A stretch of 64,000 nt of DNA, taken from Acetivibrio sp. MSJd-27 (lineage in GTDB: Bacteria; Bacillota; Clostridia; UMGS1840; HGM11507). The translations under genes and the position numbers were made by a program. Location: NCBI RefSeq assembly GCF_018918095.1, contig NZ_JAHLPV010000002.1, positions 82,332 to 146,331 on the forward strand, in the 5' to 3' direction. Below are positions 53,273-61,114 of the stretch, piece by piece. The notes under the pieces were generated by a model that made no database searches, had not been told where the DNA came from, and worked only from the letters and a program-made list of their open reading frames with translations. Each line of letters starts with the position of its first letter. The first letter of the stretch is position 1.

Positions 53273-53567
53273 ACATATCGTTATGTGGAAATTAAAAGAG
53301 AACGCAGAGGGAAAAACCAAAGAGGAGAATGCGGAAATTATCAAAAACGGCTTGGAGGGTCTGAAAGAAAAACTGGATTTTCTGCGGGCTGTTGAGGTGG
53401 GCATCAATTTCAACGCAAGCGAAATGGCATATGATGTAGTGCTCTATACCGAATTTGACTCCAAAGAAGATTTAAACCGCTATCAAAATCATGAGGAGCA
53501 TTTGAAAGTCGCAGGCTATGTACGCAAGGTGAATGCGGCCAGAGTTGTGGTTGACTATGAGGTCTAA
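53265..53567 (+). CDS. Dabb (stress-responsive A/B barrel) family protein
   Basis: 100 residues starting MIKHIVMWKLKENAEG, with LRAVEVGINFNASEMAYDVVLYTEFDSKEDLNRYQNHEEHLKV in the centre, the Dabb pattern of one ferredoxin-like unit. Members bind small hydrophobic ligands or act in stress; the exact role is unknown. The start lies in the pth end (ATGATTAA overlap). It sits between pth and mfd, where many Clostridia have it. Confidence 0.85.
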   Translation: MIKHIVMWKLKENAEGKTKEENAEIIKNGLEGLKEKLDFLRAVEVGINFNASEMAYDVVLYTEFDSKEDLNRYQNHEEHLKVAGYVRKVNAARVVVDYEV

Positions 53568-53608
53568 TACCTGAAAAAACAGAATATATTGAAACGGGAG
53601 GTGATCAT

Positions 53609-56600
53609 TTGGACGGATTTCAGACACTCTTTCATCAGATAGAGGCCTATGAAAACAGCCTGTCTTATTTAAAAGAGAAAAAAACACCTCTGAATATAAC
53701 GGGGATTACGGATCAGGCGAAAGCGCACTATATTTCCGGCTTAAAAGAAGCCGTGGGGAAAAATATCCTTGTGGTTATGAAGAACCGCCAGGCTGTTCGG
53801 AACATGAACCAAATGCTGGCCTTTTTTGGTGTGGACAGCCATATTTTCTGGGAACGTGATTTCAATTTTTATAACATTGAAGCGCAATCGCGGGAAGTCT
53901 CACAAACCCGGATTACATGTCTTTATCAAACGCTGGAGCCGGGTACAAAAATTTATCTGGCAACACTGGAATCTCTCACTCAGCCTATTCTGCCGAAACA
54001 GCGGCTCGCGCGGGAAACGTTCCGGATTGGAGATATGCTTTCGGTTGAAGAATTCACAAAATGCCTCACGGTTTATGGGTATAAAAATGAGGATGTAGCG
54101 GAAAGTCCGGGCCAGTTTTCCCTCCGGGGCGGCATTCTGGATATTTTTCCTTACACCGCATCCCAGCCGTACCGGATTGAGTTGTTTGGGGATGAGGTTG
54201 ACTCTATCCGCACCTTTGACGAAAAAACACAGCTGTCCCTGGAAAACCGTCAGGAATTTACAGTCACAGTGGCGGCCGAGATTCTCTTTGACGATGAAGA
54301 GAGAAGGCGGATTATCAAGGAACTCAAACAGAAAGAAAAATCCACGCGGAAGGCCAATCTGAAGGAACAGCTGCAGGAGGATATCGAGCACTTTCAAAGT
54401 CAGCGCTATTTCGGTGCGATGGACCGTTACCTGGATATCATTTATCCGGCTGGAGAAACCTTCCTCTCCTATTTTTCTCTCGAGGATACTATCATTATTG
54501 TGGACGAACCGCTTCGTCTTTCCGAGACCAAGGATGCCCTTATGATGGAACAGGCACAGACAATTACCATGCATGTGGAAAATGGTTTGCTGAGGAAGGG
54601 AATCAAACTGTATCACGATTATTATGATATGTTAAAACGGATGCTTGCATTCCCCTTTATGGGAATTTCAAGCGTCCTTTCCTCCTGTCCGGATTATCAT
54701 CCGGTGGCTTCCCTTTCGGTATCCGCCATTGACACGCCCAGCTATTATGGGAAAATAAATTTGTTTGTCAGCGATGTGGAGAGCTATCTGGAAAAGGGAT
54801 ATCAAGTGGTTGTCCCGGTGGGAAGCAGCAAGCTGGAAAATTTCAAGACGCTTCTGTCCTCCAACGGAATATTCAGCAAGACATCGGACGGAAAGGATTT
54901 TCCACTCCGAAAAAAGGAGGTCGTACTGCTCCCTAAAAAAGGAGTTTCCGGCTTTTGCTATCAGGAAAACCGATTTGTCCTCCTTTATGACGCATCCATC
55001 TTTGGAAGCTATAAAAAAGAACAGAAGAAGAAAAAGAAACAAGGGGAAAACGCCATCACCTCCTTCGCGGATTTGAAGGTGGGGGATTATGTGGTGCACA
55101 ATGTCCATGGAGTCGGTCAGTATGTCGGGATTGAGAAACTGGTCGTGGAGAAGGTGAAGCGGGATTATCTGAAAATCAAGTATCAGGGAACCGACTGCCT
55201 TTATATACCGGCCAGCCAGCTGGACAGCTTAAACAAATACATCGGCGCCGGAGAAAGGAACATCAAGCTGAACAAACTGGGCGGAGCAGACTTTGCCAAA
55301 GTGAAAAGCAGGGTAAAAAAGGCCTGTGATGACTTGGCGGAGAAGCTGATCGCCCTTTATGCGGAACGGGAAAAGAAAGAGGGATACGCCTTTTCCTCCG
55401 ACTCGGACATGCAGACCATGTTTGAGCAGACTTTTCCTTATCAGGAGACCGAAGATCAATTACGCAGCATAGACGAGACAAAACAGGATATGCAAAGTCC
55501 CCGCCCGATGGATCGTCTGCTCTGCGGTGATGTGGGCTACGGGAAGACAGAGGTAGCGCTTCGCGCCGCATTCAAGGCTGCCGCTGACGGGAAGCAAACC
55601 GTTTATCTTGCTCCTACCACTGTATTGGTACAGCAGCATTACAACACTTTTAAACAGCGGATGGCAGATTTCCCGATCAATATTGAAATGATTTCTCGTT
55701 ATCGAACCCCCAAGCAGCAGAAAGAAATCATTCGGAAGATGCGTTCCGGTGAGATTGATATTCTCATTGGCACCCACCGGGTTCTCTCCAAGGATTTAGC
55801 ATACAAGGATCTGGGACTTCTGATCATAGATGAGGAACAGAGGTTTGGCGTAGAGCATAAAGAACGGATCAAGGAACTGAAAAAAAATATTGACGTGCTC
55901 ACTCTTACGGCAACGCCGATCCCCCGCACCCTTCACATGTCGATGCTGGGTATCCGGGATATGAGTGTGCTGTCTGAACCGCCCAGCGACCGTTTTCCCG
56001 TGCAAACCTATGTGATTGAATATAATCCCATGATCATCAAGGAAGCCATAGAAAAGGAACTTTCCCGGGGCGGGCAGGTCTTCTATCTTTATAACCGGGT
56101 AGAGGGAATCAACAAAGTTGCCGCCAGGGTAAAGGAGCTGTGTCCGGATGCCACGGTGGCGGTTGCTCATGGTCAGATGAGCGAGGGGGCGATGGAAAAA
56201 ACATTTATCAATATGCTTAACGGAGAGATTGATGTTTTAGTTTGCACCACCATCATTGAAACAGGGCTGGACATTGCCAATGCAAACACCATGATCATCG
56301 AGGACAGCGACCGTCTGGGCCTGTCTCAGCTTTACCAGCTTCGTGGGCGGGTCGGCCGTTCCAACCGTCTTGCATACTGCTATCTCACCTATCAGAAAAA
56401 CAAAGCATTGACCGAGCAGTCGGAACACCGTTTGAAAGCAATTAAGGAGTTTACTGAATTCGGTTCCGGCTTTAAGATTGCCCTTCGGGATCTGGAAATC
56501 CGGGGCGCGGGGAATGTTTTAGGTGCAGAACAGCACGGCCATATGGACGCAGTCGGTTATGATATGTATTTGAAAATTCTGGAGGAGGCTGTCCGGGAGA

Positions 56601-57067
56601 AAAAAGGCGAGCAGTCCAAGCCGGAAGCCAGTGCTCGTATTGATATTAAGGTGAACGCTTTCATTCCGGATACCTATATCAAAAACCACGATCTTCGCAT
56701 GGATATGTACAAGCGTATTTCCTCCATTCGTTCCGAGGAGGACTTATCGGATACGCTGGACGAGCTTCTTGACCGGTTTGGGGATATTCCTGAAAGCGTG
56801 GCCAACTTGACGGATATCGCATATATCAAGGCTGTGGCGGAAACACTGGGGATCTGTGAAATCAACGACACAATGAGTTCTGTCACTTTCCTGTTTGAAA
56901 ACGCGGAAAGTCTGAACTTTGAAAAAATATCCAAAATCGCCGGGCAGTATAAGGGGCGGATTCTTATCAACGCGAACAATAAACCCGGATTTACTTACAA
57001 AACAAAAGGCGGTGAACAAAACCGCAAAATCGAAAATATTAAAAATATATTACAAATGCTGAAATAA
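53609..57067 (+). CDS. mfd: Transcription-repair coupling factor
   Basis: 1152 residues. An N-terminal UvrB-like region (FSLRGGILDIFPYTASQPYRIELFGDEVDSI) is followed by the RNA-polymerase interaction domain (LKVGDYVVHNVHGVGQYVG). The helicase has Walker A GDVGYGKTE at 640-648 and DEEQRFG at 741-747, and a C-terminal TRCF domain ends the protein. It removes stalled RNA polymerase and recruits UvrA. The start is TTG at 53609 behind GGGAGGTGATCAT. C2 and the parvulin gene follow. Confidence 0.97.
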   Translation: MDGFQTLFHQIEAYENSLSYLKEKKTPLNITGITDQAKAHYISGLKEAVGKNILVVMKNRQAVRNMNQMLAFFGVDSHIFWERDFNFYNIEAQSREVSQTRITCLYQTLEPGTKIYLATLESLTQPILPKQRLARETFRIGDMLSVEEFTKCLTVYGYKNEDVAESPGQFSLRGGILDIFPYTASQPYRIELFGDEVDSIRTFDEKTQLSLENRQEFTVTVAAEILFDDEERRRIIKELKQKEKSTRKANLKEQLQEDIEHFQSQRYFGAMDRYLDIIYPAGETFLSYFSLEDTIIIVDEPLRLSETKDALMMEQAQTITMHVENGLLRKGIKLYHDYYDMLKRMLAFPFMGISSVLSSCPDYHPVASLSVSAIDTPSYYGKINLFVSDVESYLEKGYQVVVPVGSSKLENFKTLLSSNGIFSKTSDGKDFPLRKKEVVLLPKKGVSGFCYQENRFVLLYDASIFGSYKKEQKKKKKQGENAITSFADLKVGDYVVHNVHGVGQYVGIEKLVVEKVKRDYLKIKYQGTDCLYIPASQLDSLNKYIGAGERNIKLNKLGGADFAKVKSRVKKACDDLAEKLIALYAEREKKEGYAFSSDSDMQTMFEQTFPYQETEDQLRSIDETKQDMQSPRPMDRLLCGDVGYGKTEVALRAAFKAAADGKQTVYLAPTTVLVQQHYNTFKQRMADFPINIEMISRYRTPKQQKEIIRKMRSGEIDILIGTHRVLSKDLAYKDLGLLIIDEEQRFGVEHKERIKELKKNIDVLTLTATPIPRTLHMSMLGIRDMSVLSEPPSDRFPVQTYVIEYNPMIIKEAIEKELSRGGQVFYLYNRVEGINKVAARVKELCPDATVAVAHGQMSEGAMEKTFINMLNGEIDVLVCTTIIETGLDIANANTMIIEDSDRLGLSQLYQLRGRVGRSNRLAYCYLTYQKNKALTEQSEHRLKAIKEFTEFGSGFKIALRDLEIRGAGNVLGAEQHGHMDAVGYDMYLKILEEAVREKKGEQSKPEASARIDIKVNAFIPDTYIKNHDLRMDMYKRISSIRSEEDLSDTLDELLDRFGDIPESVANLTDIAYIKAVAETLGICEINDTMSSVTFLFENAESLNFEKISKIAGQYKGRILINANNKPGFTYKTKGGEQNRKIENIKNILQMLK

Positions 57068-57069
57068 CC

Positions 57070-57098
57070 GTTACAAACATACCTTTTTATTGTATAAT
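57070..57098 (+). promoter_or_regulatory. Possible promoter at the start of repeat C2
   Basis: GTTACA (57070-57075) and TATAAT (57093-57098), 17-base spacer. The -35 is a weak match; the -10 is the first block of module C. Confidence 0.45.
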
Positions 57099-57200
57099 AA
57101 CCTCACAAACCTCTAAGACATTAAAAATGCCAAGAGCTTTAGAGAATATTGAGGCGCAATATTGCAGCGGCGGCAATCGCCTTCATGGTTGCGTTATAGA
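57093..57200 (+). repeat. Repeat module C, copy 2, leader of the parvulin gene
   Basis: First hairpin: CTCT (57111) with AGAG (57133) and CATT with AATG inside. The conserved linker is AGAGAATATTGAGG. Second hairpin: CGCAA with TTGCG enclosing GGCG/CGCC. It ends at GCGTTATAGATAATCTC, a remnant of the ATAACCTC boundary, and lies 40 bases before the lipoprotein gene. Confidence 0.78.
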
Positions 57201-57240
57201 TAATCTCTATAAACAAATTAAGATAGAAGGAGTGTAAAAA

Positions 57241-58245
57241 ATGAAAAGGACAATCGCAGCCCTGCTTTGTCTTATTATGGTGTTTGGAGCAGCCGGTTGC
57301 TCTATTGTTGACCCTACCGTTCTCACTATAAATGGGACAACCGCGGATTTACCGGAATATAATTATTATCTTGCCATGCTGAAAATGCAGGTGACCCAAT
57401 CCGTCAGCGCCGATCAGCTTGATATCTACTGGGATACGGAAAAGGACGGGAAAACCACCTTTGAGATATTGAAGGACAAAGCTCTCACGGAAATGACCAA
57501 CATGCGTATCGTATCCGAGAAAGCCAAGGAATTGGGGATTACGATGGAATCACAGGATTCCCAGATGGTTTCCCAATACAAGCGTCAGATGCTGGGGCAA
57601 ACGTCCGAGGAGACTTTTTACAAGGAGACAAACACCAATCAAAAAGCTTTTGACAACATTATCCGCATGATGCTGCAGCGTACTGCGCTTCTTCAGCAGC
57701 TGATGATGGATGAAAACTCTGGTTTCAAAGTATCTGAAGATTCCATTAAAAAGACCTTTAATGAAGAATACTGGAAAGCGAAACACATCCTTATCAAAAC
57801 CGTAGATGACTCGAACAATCCTCTTTCGGAAGAACAGCAGAAAGCGGCACAGGAAAAAGCAAAGAGCATTTTGGAAAGAGCGAAAAACGGCGAGGACTTT
57901 GATGCCCTGATGAATGAGTTTTCTGAGGATCCAGGGAGCAAATCCCAGCCAGACGGCTATATCTTCACAGCTGGAGAAATGGTTGCAGAGTTTGAAGACG
58001 CAACGAAGAGCCTGGAGCCGAATCAAATTTCCGATCTGGTAAAGACCAGCTATGGTTATCATATCATCAAAAGGCTTCCTTTGAGCGTGGAAACTGATCA
58101 GGAAAAATATGACGAGATGAAAGAAAACATATATAATGCAGCTGTAACAAAAGAACTGGACAGACAGATTGAAGAGTGGAAAAAAAGCATGACGATTGAA
58201 GTGAACCAATCTGTGGTGGACAAAATTACAAAGGATCAAATTTAG
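57241..58245 (+). CDS. Parvulin-type peptidyl-prolyl isomerase lipoprotein (PrsA/SurA-like)
   Basis: 334 residues. Lipoprotein signal with lipobox FGAAGC (Cys20). A SurA-like N-terminal helical region leads to a PpiC parvulin domain (about 175-285): WKAKHILIKTVDD, AKNGEDFDALMNEFSEDPGSKSQPDGYIFTAGEMV and SYGYHIIKR. Probably assists folding of exported proteins at the membrane surface. GAAGGAG precedes ATG at 57241. Repeat C2 forms its leader. Confidence 0.9.
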   Translation: MKRTIAALLCLIMVFGAAGCSIVDPTVLTINGTTADLPEYNYYLAMLKMQVTQSVSADQLDIYWDTEKDGKTTFEILKDKALTEMTNMRIVSEKAKELGITMESQDSQMVSQYKRQMLGQTSEETFYKETNTNQKAFDNIIRMMLQRTALLQQLMMDENSGFKVSEDSIKKTFNEEYWKAKHILIKTVDDSNNPLSEEQQKAAQEKAKSILERAKNGEDFDALMNEFSEDPGSKSQPDGYIFTAGEMVAEFEDATKSLEPNQISDLVKTSYGYHIIKRLPLSVETDQEKYDEMKENIYNAAVTKELDRQIEEWKKSMTIEVNQSVVDKITKDQI

Positions 58246-58246
58246 G

Positions 58247-58278
58247 AAAAAAGAGAGAAGATTTTCTTCTCTCTTTTT
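58247..58278 (+). terminator. Intrinsic terminator after the parvulin gene
   Basis: AAAAAAGAGAGAAG and CTTCTCTCTTTTT pair around ATTTT. Its T run ends only eleven bases before the queG start. Confidence 0.85.
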
Positions 58279-58288
58279 GGTAAGAAAA

Positions 58289-59065
58289 ATGTTTTTAGAT
58301 GATTTAAAAAAGGAAGCGCTGGCTCATAAAATTGAATATATTCACATTCTGCCCTTTTCCTATGAGAAATATAAAAGTGTTGTTGTCGCTCTGCTTCCCT
58401 ATTATGCGGGAGAATATTTCTCATGCCTGTCACGTTACACAAGGGGGCTTGATTATCATGTTGCAGGAAAGCAAATTCTTAACGGTATCCTGGCTCCGCT
58501 GGCACAGCGGTATGAATTTTCTTACCGTGTTTATGTAGACATCTCTCCCTTGGATGAGAGGAGGCTTGCACTGAAGGCAGGATTAGGCTTTCTGGGCAAA
58601 AACAATCTGGTTATCAATGAAAAATATGGATCCTATTGCTTCATTGCAACCGCGGTGACGGAGATGGAGGTCGGAACGGAACCACAGCCAATTAAAAACT
58701 GCATCGGCTGTGGCGCTTGTATCCGTCATTGTCCGGGAAAGGCAATCAGTGAGGAAAGTGTTGATTACCTGCGCTGCCTGTCCCGGATCAACCAGGAGAA
58801 GAAAATTTCAACCGGACAGGCGGATCTTATCAGCCGGCAGGAATCCTGCTGGGGATGTGATATCTGCCAAACGGTTTGTCCCTGCAACCGGAATCCGAAA
58901 ATTTCTCCTATTTCAGCATTTACAAGAGAGCTGATTTTAAACATCAGCGACATTGACAGCCTTTCCAACCGTACATTCCGGCAAAAATACGGAAAATATT
59001 CCTTTGCTTATAAGGGTAGAGCCATTGTGGAGAGAAATTTGAAGCTGATAAGGAATAAACATTAG
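58289..59065 (+). CDS. queG: Epoxyqueuosine reductase, short form
   Basis: 258 residues. N-terminal DUF1730-like region with GLDYHVAGKQIL and LGFLGKNNLVINEKYGSYCFIATAVTEMEV, then two 4Fe-4S clusters: CIGCGACIRHCPGKAI and CWGCDICQTVCPC. QueG reduces epoxyqueuosine in tRNA to queuosine using a B12 cofactor. The C-terminal HEAT region of longer forms is absent, and about 60 residues are missing at the N-terminus by comparison. The ribosome site is poor (GGTAAG), and the start sits directly behind a terminator. Confidence 0.8.
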   Translation: MFLDDLKKEALAHKIEYIHILPFSYEKYKSVVVALLPYYAGEYFSCLSRYTRGLDYHVAGKQILNGILAPLAQRYEFSYRVYVDISPLDERRLALKAGLGFLGKNNLVINEKYGSYCFIATAVTEMEVGTEPQPIKNCIGCGACIRHCPGKAISEESVDYLRCLSRINQEKKISTGQADLISRQESCWGCDICQTVCPCNRNPKISPISAFTRELILNISDIDSLSNRTFRQKYGKYSFAYKGRAIVERNLKLIRNKH

Positions 59066-59153
59066 AGAGGCGAACCTTCATGCAACAGGATTAGGTTTTT
59101 GTTGAAAAAGTGGGAAAACACAAGGCGATGAAGTTATTTAAAATATCAGGAAT

Positions 59154-59190
59154 AGCGGACGGCTATCAGCCGTCCGCTGTTCTTCTGCTT
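59154..59190 (+). terminator. Hairpin terminator after queG
   Basis: AGCGGACGGCT-ATC-AGCCGTCCGCT (59154-59178) with T-rich sequence on the plus side. It could also end the small minus-strand gene cluster. Confidence 0.75.
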
Positions 59191-59199
59191 TTTATGTAT

Positions 59200-59466
59200 T
59201 TATCTTAAGAATAATAAGGCAATTAATGCCACTATCAGGAGCCAGTCATTACAATCCTCATAGAGTAGAAAGAATAGAAGTCCGATGATTACAATATCAT
59301 CCACAGCCACATTTTGAAAAAGGCCCCCTGCCAAACTATCGGTTTTCACCTCGGGCTGTTTTTCTTCTTCCTGCGGAGCCTGTGCAACGTTTACATCCTT
59401 TGGAATTAAGCGTTCCTCATAAGGGTAAACTGGCTTTTCCTCATTGGTGCTATAAGTACGATACAT
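59200..59466 (-). CDS. Small acidic protein with C-terminal membrane anchor
   Basis: 88 residues. A Tyr/Glu/Pro/Lys-rich N-terminal half (MYRTYSTNEEKPVYPYEE) leads to hydrophobic IVIIGLLFFLLYEDCNDWLLIVALIALLFLR. Short proteins with this FLLY-E-DC-WL tail recur in spore-forming Clostridia, but no function is assigned. GGGAGATGG precedes ATG at 59466. It is last of four minus-strand small genes. Confidence 0.6.
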   Translation of the reverse strand: MYRTYSTNEEKPVYPYEERLIPKDVNVAQAPQEEEKQPEVKTDSLAGGLFQNVAVDDIVIIGLLFFLLYEDCNDWLLIVALIALLFLR

Positions 59467-59483
59467 CCAATACCATCTCCCGT

Positions 59484-59600
59484 TTATAACGAAATGAAGA
59501 TATTCCCCGCCCTATAAGCGGCGGATCCCTTCCTTTTTCTGTGGCAGTGTAACCCACCACAGAAGCGTTGAATGACGGGGCTACACCCCTTATTGAACAA
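59484..59600 (-). repeat. Repeat module A, copy 5 (diverged)
   Basis: TTTATAACGAAATGAAGATATTCCCCGCC to GACGGGGC and ACACCCCTTATTGAAC mark an A module in minus orientation. The CCGCC/GGCGG hairpin is kept, and the central hairpin is TTCTGTGG (59537-59544) with CCACAGAA (59557-59564) around CAGTGTAACCCA, unlike the stem of copies 2-4. It runs into B2. Confidence 0.7.
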
Positions 59601-59733
59601 GATGAATGCTTTTGTAAAGCAAAAACCACCTTAAAAGCGTTTCAACCTCGCGAAGCGGGGATATTTGTACGCCGCTTGCTCATAAATTTGTATCTGACCC
59701 TCTATAGGGATGGGGACATTATAGGCGAGGTTA
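59596..59733 (-). repeat. Repeat module B, copy 2
   Basis: Minus strand starts ATAACCTCGCC and contains AGCAAGCGGCG, CGCGAGGTTGAAACGC and GGTGGTTTTTGC. A stem AATGCTTTT (59605-59613) with AAAAGCGTT (59633-59641) closes its distal end. It is joined to A5 through AACAAG, and its proximal end overlaps the end of the 142-residue protein gene. Confidence 0.7.
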
Positions 59734-60159
59734 TTTTATATTTCGAATTCCAGAAGAAAAGTTCATCACCTGAATCAGCCGTACCATCATGTCAATTCCG
59801 GACGATCTTCCCCCTGCCATAAAAGGTTTTATGGCATTGAGCAGTACAATCCGATTATCGCTTGTATCATTGAAACGGTCCATCATATTTTTTGCCTTGA
59901 CCAGCATTTCCATATTTTCTGGAGTGAATCCCGTTCCGCCCAGCAAATCGCCCAGATTTCCCAAACTGCCGCTTTGTCCGCTGTTTTGATTTGAATTGTT
60001 TGGCTGACTGGGCTGTGATGTGGAATCATTTTGGTTTTGCTGGCCGCTGCCGCCGTTATTTCCAAGCAGGCCGGAAAGCATATCCTCCATCTTTTCTTTG
60101 GCGCCGTCCTGGGAAAGCATATTCATCAGATTTCCCAGCATATCATTGTTATTCGCCAT
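59731..60159 (-). CDS. Conserved Clostridial protein of unknown function
   Basis: 142 residues: an N-terminal helix-rich part (MLGNLMNMLSQDGAKEKMEDMLSGLLGNN), a long Gln/Asn/Ser/Gly linker and a C-terminal segment RIVLLNAIKPFMAGGRSSGIDMMVRLIQVMNF. The latter pattern (LLNA-KPF...ID-A-K) recurs in small Clostridial proteins of unknown role. ATG at 60159 follows AAGGAATG. The last codons lie at the edge of repeat B2. The next gene upstream has a similar style, suggesting they act together. Confidence 0.6.
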   Translation of the reverse strand: MANNNDMLGNLMNMLSQDGAKEKMEDMLSGLLGNNGGSGQQNQNDSTSQPSQPNNSNQNSGQSGSLGNLGDLLGGTGFTPENMEMLVKAKNMMDRFNDTSDNRIVLLNAIKPFMAGGRSSGIDMMVRLIQVMNFSSGIRNIK

Positions 60160-60173
60160 AGCATCACATTCCT

Positions 60174-60422
60174 TTACTTAAGATCGTTCAACTTTCTTAA
60201 TAAAGTTTCTTTATCCATATGACTGAGCATATTCTCCAAATCCTGATTGCTGATATTTTTACTGTTAGCCATATTGCCCAGGCGGTTGAGTAATTCCTCT
60301 TTACTCATACCGTTAAACTGCTGCATCAACTTTTGTTTTTGCTGCTCAGTCAGCATATTGTTGATGGCATTTTTCGCTTTCATCAGCGTATTGGGGTCAA
60401 TGTTTTTAAAAAAGTCATTCAT
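60174..60422 (-). CDS. Conserved small helical protein of unknown function
   Basis: 82 residues, nearly all helix: NDFFKNIDPNTLMKAKNAINNML, EQQKQKLMQQFNGMSKEELLNRLGN, then NQDLENMLSHMDKETLLRKLNDL. The start is ATG at 60422 behind GAGGAG; the longer start has no site. It lies 14 bases before the 142-residue gene and probably shares its transcript. No motif gives a function. Confidence 0.6.
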   Translation of the reverse strand: MNDFFKNIDPNTLMKAKNAINNMLTEQQKQKLMQQFNGMSKEELLNRLGNMANSKNISNQDLENMLSHMDKETLLRKLNDLK

Positions 60423-60498
60423 ACGTTTTAGGCTCCTCTGATATAAGCATGGAACACAGTATACAGACTTAGCCACTGTGCTCCATACTTAGGATGAA

Positions 60499-60537
60499 GG
60501 TGACTTAAATTATTCTCTCAAACAGTTTTAAGTCACC
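60499..60537 (-). other. Hairpin between two small minus-strand genes
   Basis: GGTGACTTAAA pairs with TTTTAAGTCACC around a 16-base loop. A second weaker hairpin (GGA-CACAGT / ACTGTG-TCC) lies at 60451-60484. Neither is followed by a clear T run. Confidence 0.45.
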
Positions 60538-60577
60538 CGTGATGTATCTTTACTTTATTCTTATGGTACCGGAAGGT

Positions 60578-60715
60578 TTAATATGCAAAAAGTACTAAAA
60601 AAACAAGGATGAAAAACAGAATCGAGCTGTTGTTTCCACAGCAGTCATCTTCACAGCCACAGTTATTTCCGCAGCCGCATCCTCTGCCACCAAAAAATGA
60701 ATTTAAGAATCTCAT
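60578..60715 (-). CDS. Cys-rich miniprotein with membrane tail (YjcZ-like)
   Basis: 45 residues. Gly/Cys-rich GGRGCGCGNNCGCEDDCCGN (six Cys) is followed by a hydrophobic SSILFFILVFLVLFAY end. This layout resembles sporulation-associated YjcZ/YhjR-type miniproteins in Firmicutes, though the sequence is not directly recognised. AAGGAGA precedes ATG at 60715. First of the four small minus-strand genes; a longer in-frame start is unsupported. Confidence 0.65.
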   Translation of the reverse strand: MRFLNSFFGGRGCGCGNNCGCEDDCCGNNSSILFFILVFLVLFAY

Positions 60716-60797
60716 AGTTAGTCTCCTTTCAATATTCATAAAAAAGGGGGGCACTAATATTTTATTCCCCTTCCTATTTTCGGTGCATAATAAATAG

Positions 60798-60826
60798 TTG
60801 AAAGTTAAAATTAGAAATGTTATAAT
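60798..60826 (+). promoter_or_regulatory. Promoter at the start of repeat C3
   Basis: TTGAAA (60798-60803) and TATAAT (60821-60826) with a 17-base spacer, near-consensus. It would give the yfcE-like gene a leader of about 280 bases made of C3, C4 and B3. Confidence 0.7.
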
Positions 60827-60926
60827 AACCTCACGAACCTCTAAGGCATTAAAAATGCCCAAGAGTTTCGGAGAACATTGAAACGCAATATTCCGGCGAC
60901 GACAGCCGCCTTCATTGCTGCGTTTT
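60821..60926 (+). repeat. Repeat module C, copy 3
   Basis: First hairpin: AACCTCT with AGAGTTT and, inside, GGCATT with AATGCC. Linker CGGAGAACATTGA. Second hairpin: AAACGCA (60881-60887) with TGCGTTT (60919-60925) enclosing CGGC/GCCG. Compared with copy 1 the inner stem AACATT/AATGTT has become GGCATT/AATGCC, both paired. Confidence 0.8.
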
Positions 60927-60987
60927 AGATAACCTCACGAAGCTCTAAGACATTAAAAATGCTCAAGAGCTTTGGAGAACATTGAAA
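60927..60987 (+). repeat. Repeat module C, copy 4 (half)
   Basis: Starts GATAACCTCACGAAGCTCT directly after copy 3. The stem AAGCTCT (60940-60946) with AGAGCTT (60966-60972) has a C-to-G/G-to-C double change relative to copy 1, retaining pairing. After GGAGAACATTGA the sequence switches to module B. Confidence 0.78.
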
Positions 60988-61112
60988 ACGTTTGCGCAGC
61001 AAAAGTTACCTTAATGGCGTTTCAACAGAGCAAAGCGCAAGATTATGTTTGCCGCTTGCTCTTTTAACAAGGTATCCACCACTTCAGAAATAGGAGATAT
61101 ACAGCGAGGTTA
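60987..61112 (-). repeat. Repeat module B, copy 3, supplying the yfcE ribosome site
   Basis: Plus strand: GAAAACG...CGTTTC stem, then AGAGCAAAGCGCAAG, CCGCTTGCTC and finally CAGCGAGGTTATA. The last GCGAGG, the complement of the module's CCTCGC boundary, lies seven bases before the next gene's ATG and probably acts as its ribosome site. Confidence 0.65.
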
Positions 61113-61114
61113 TA

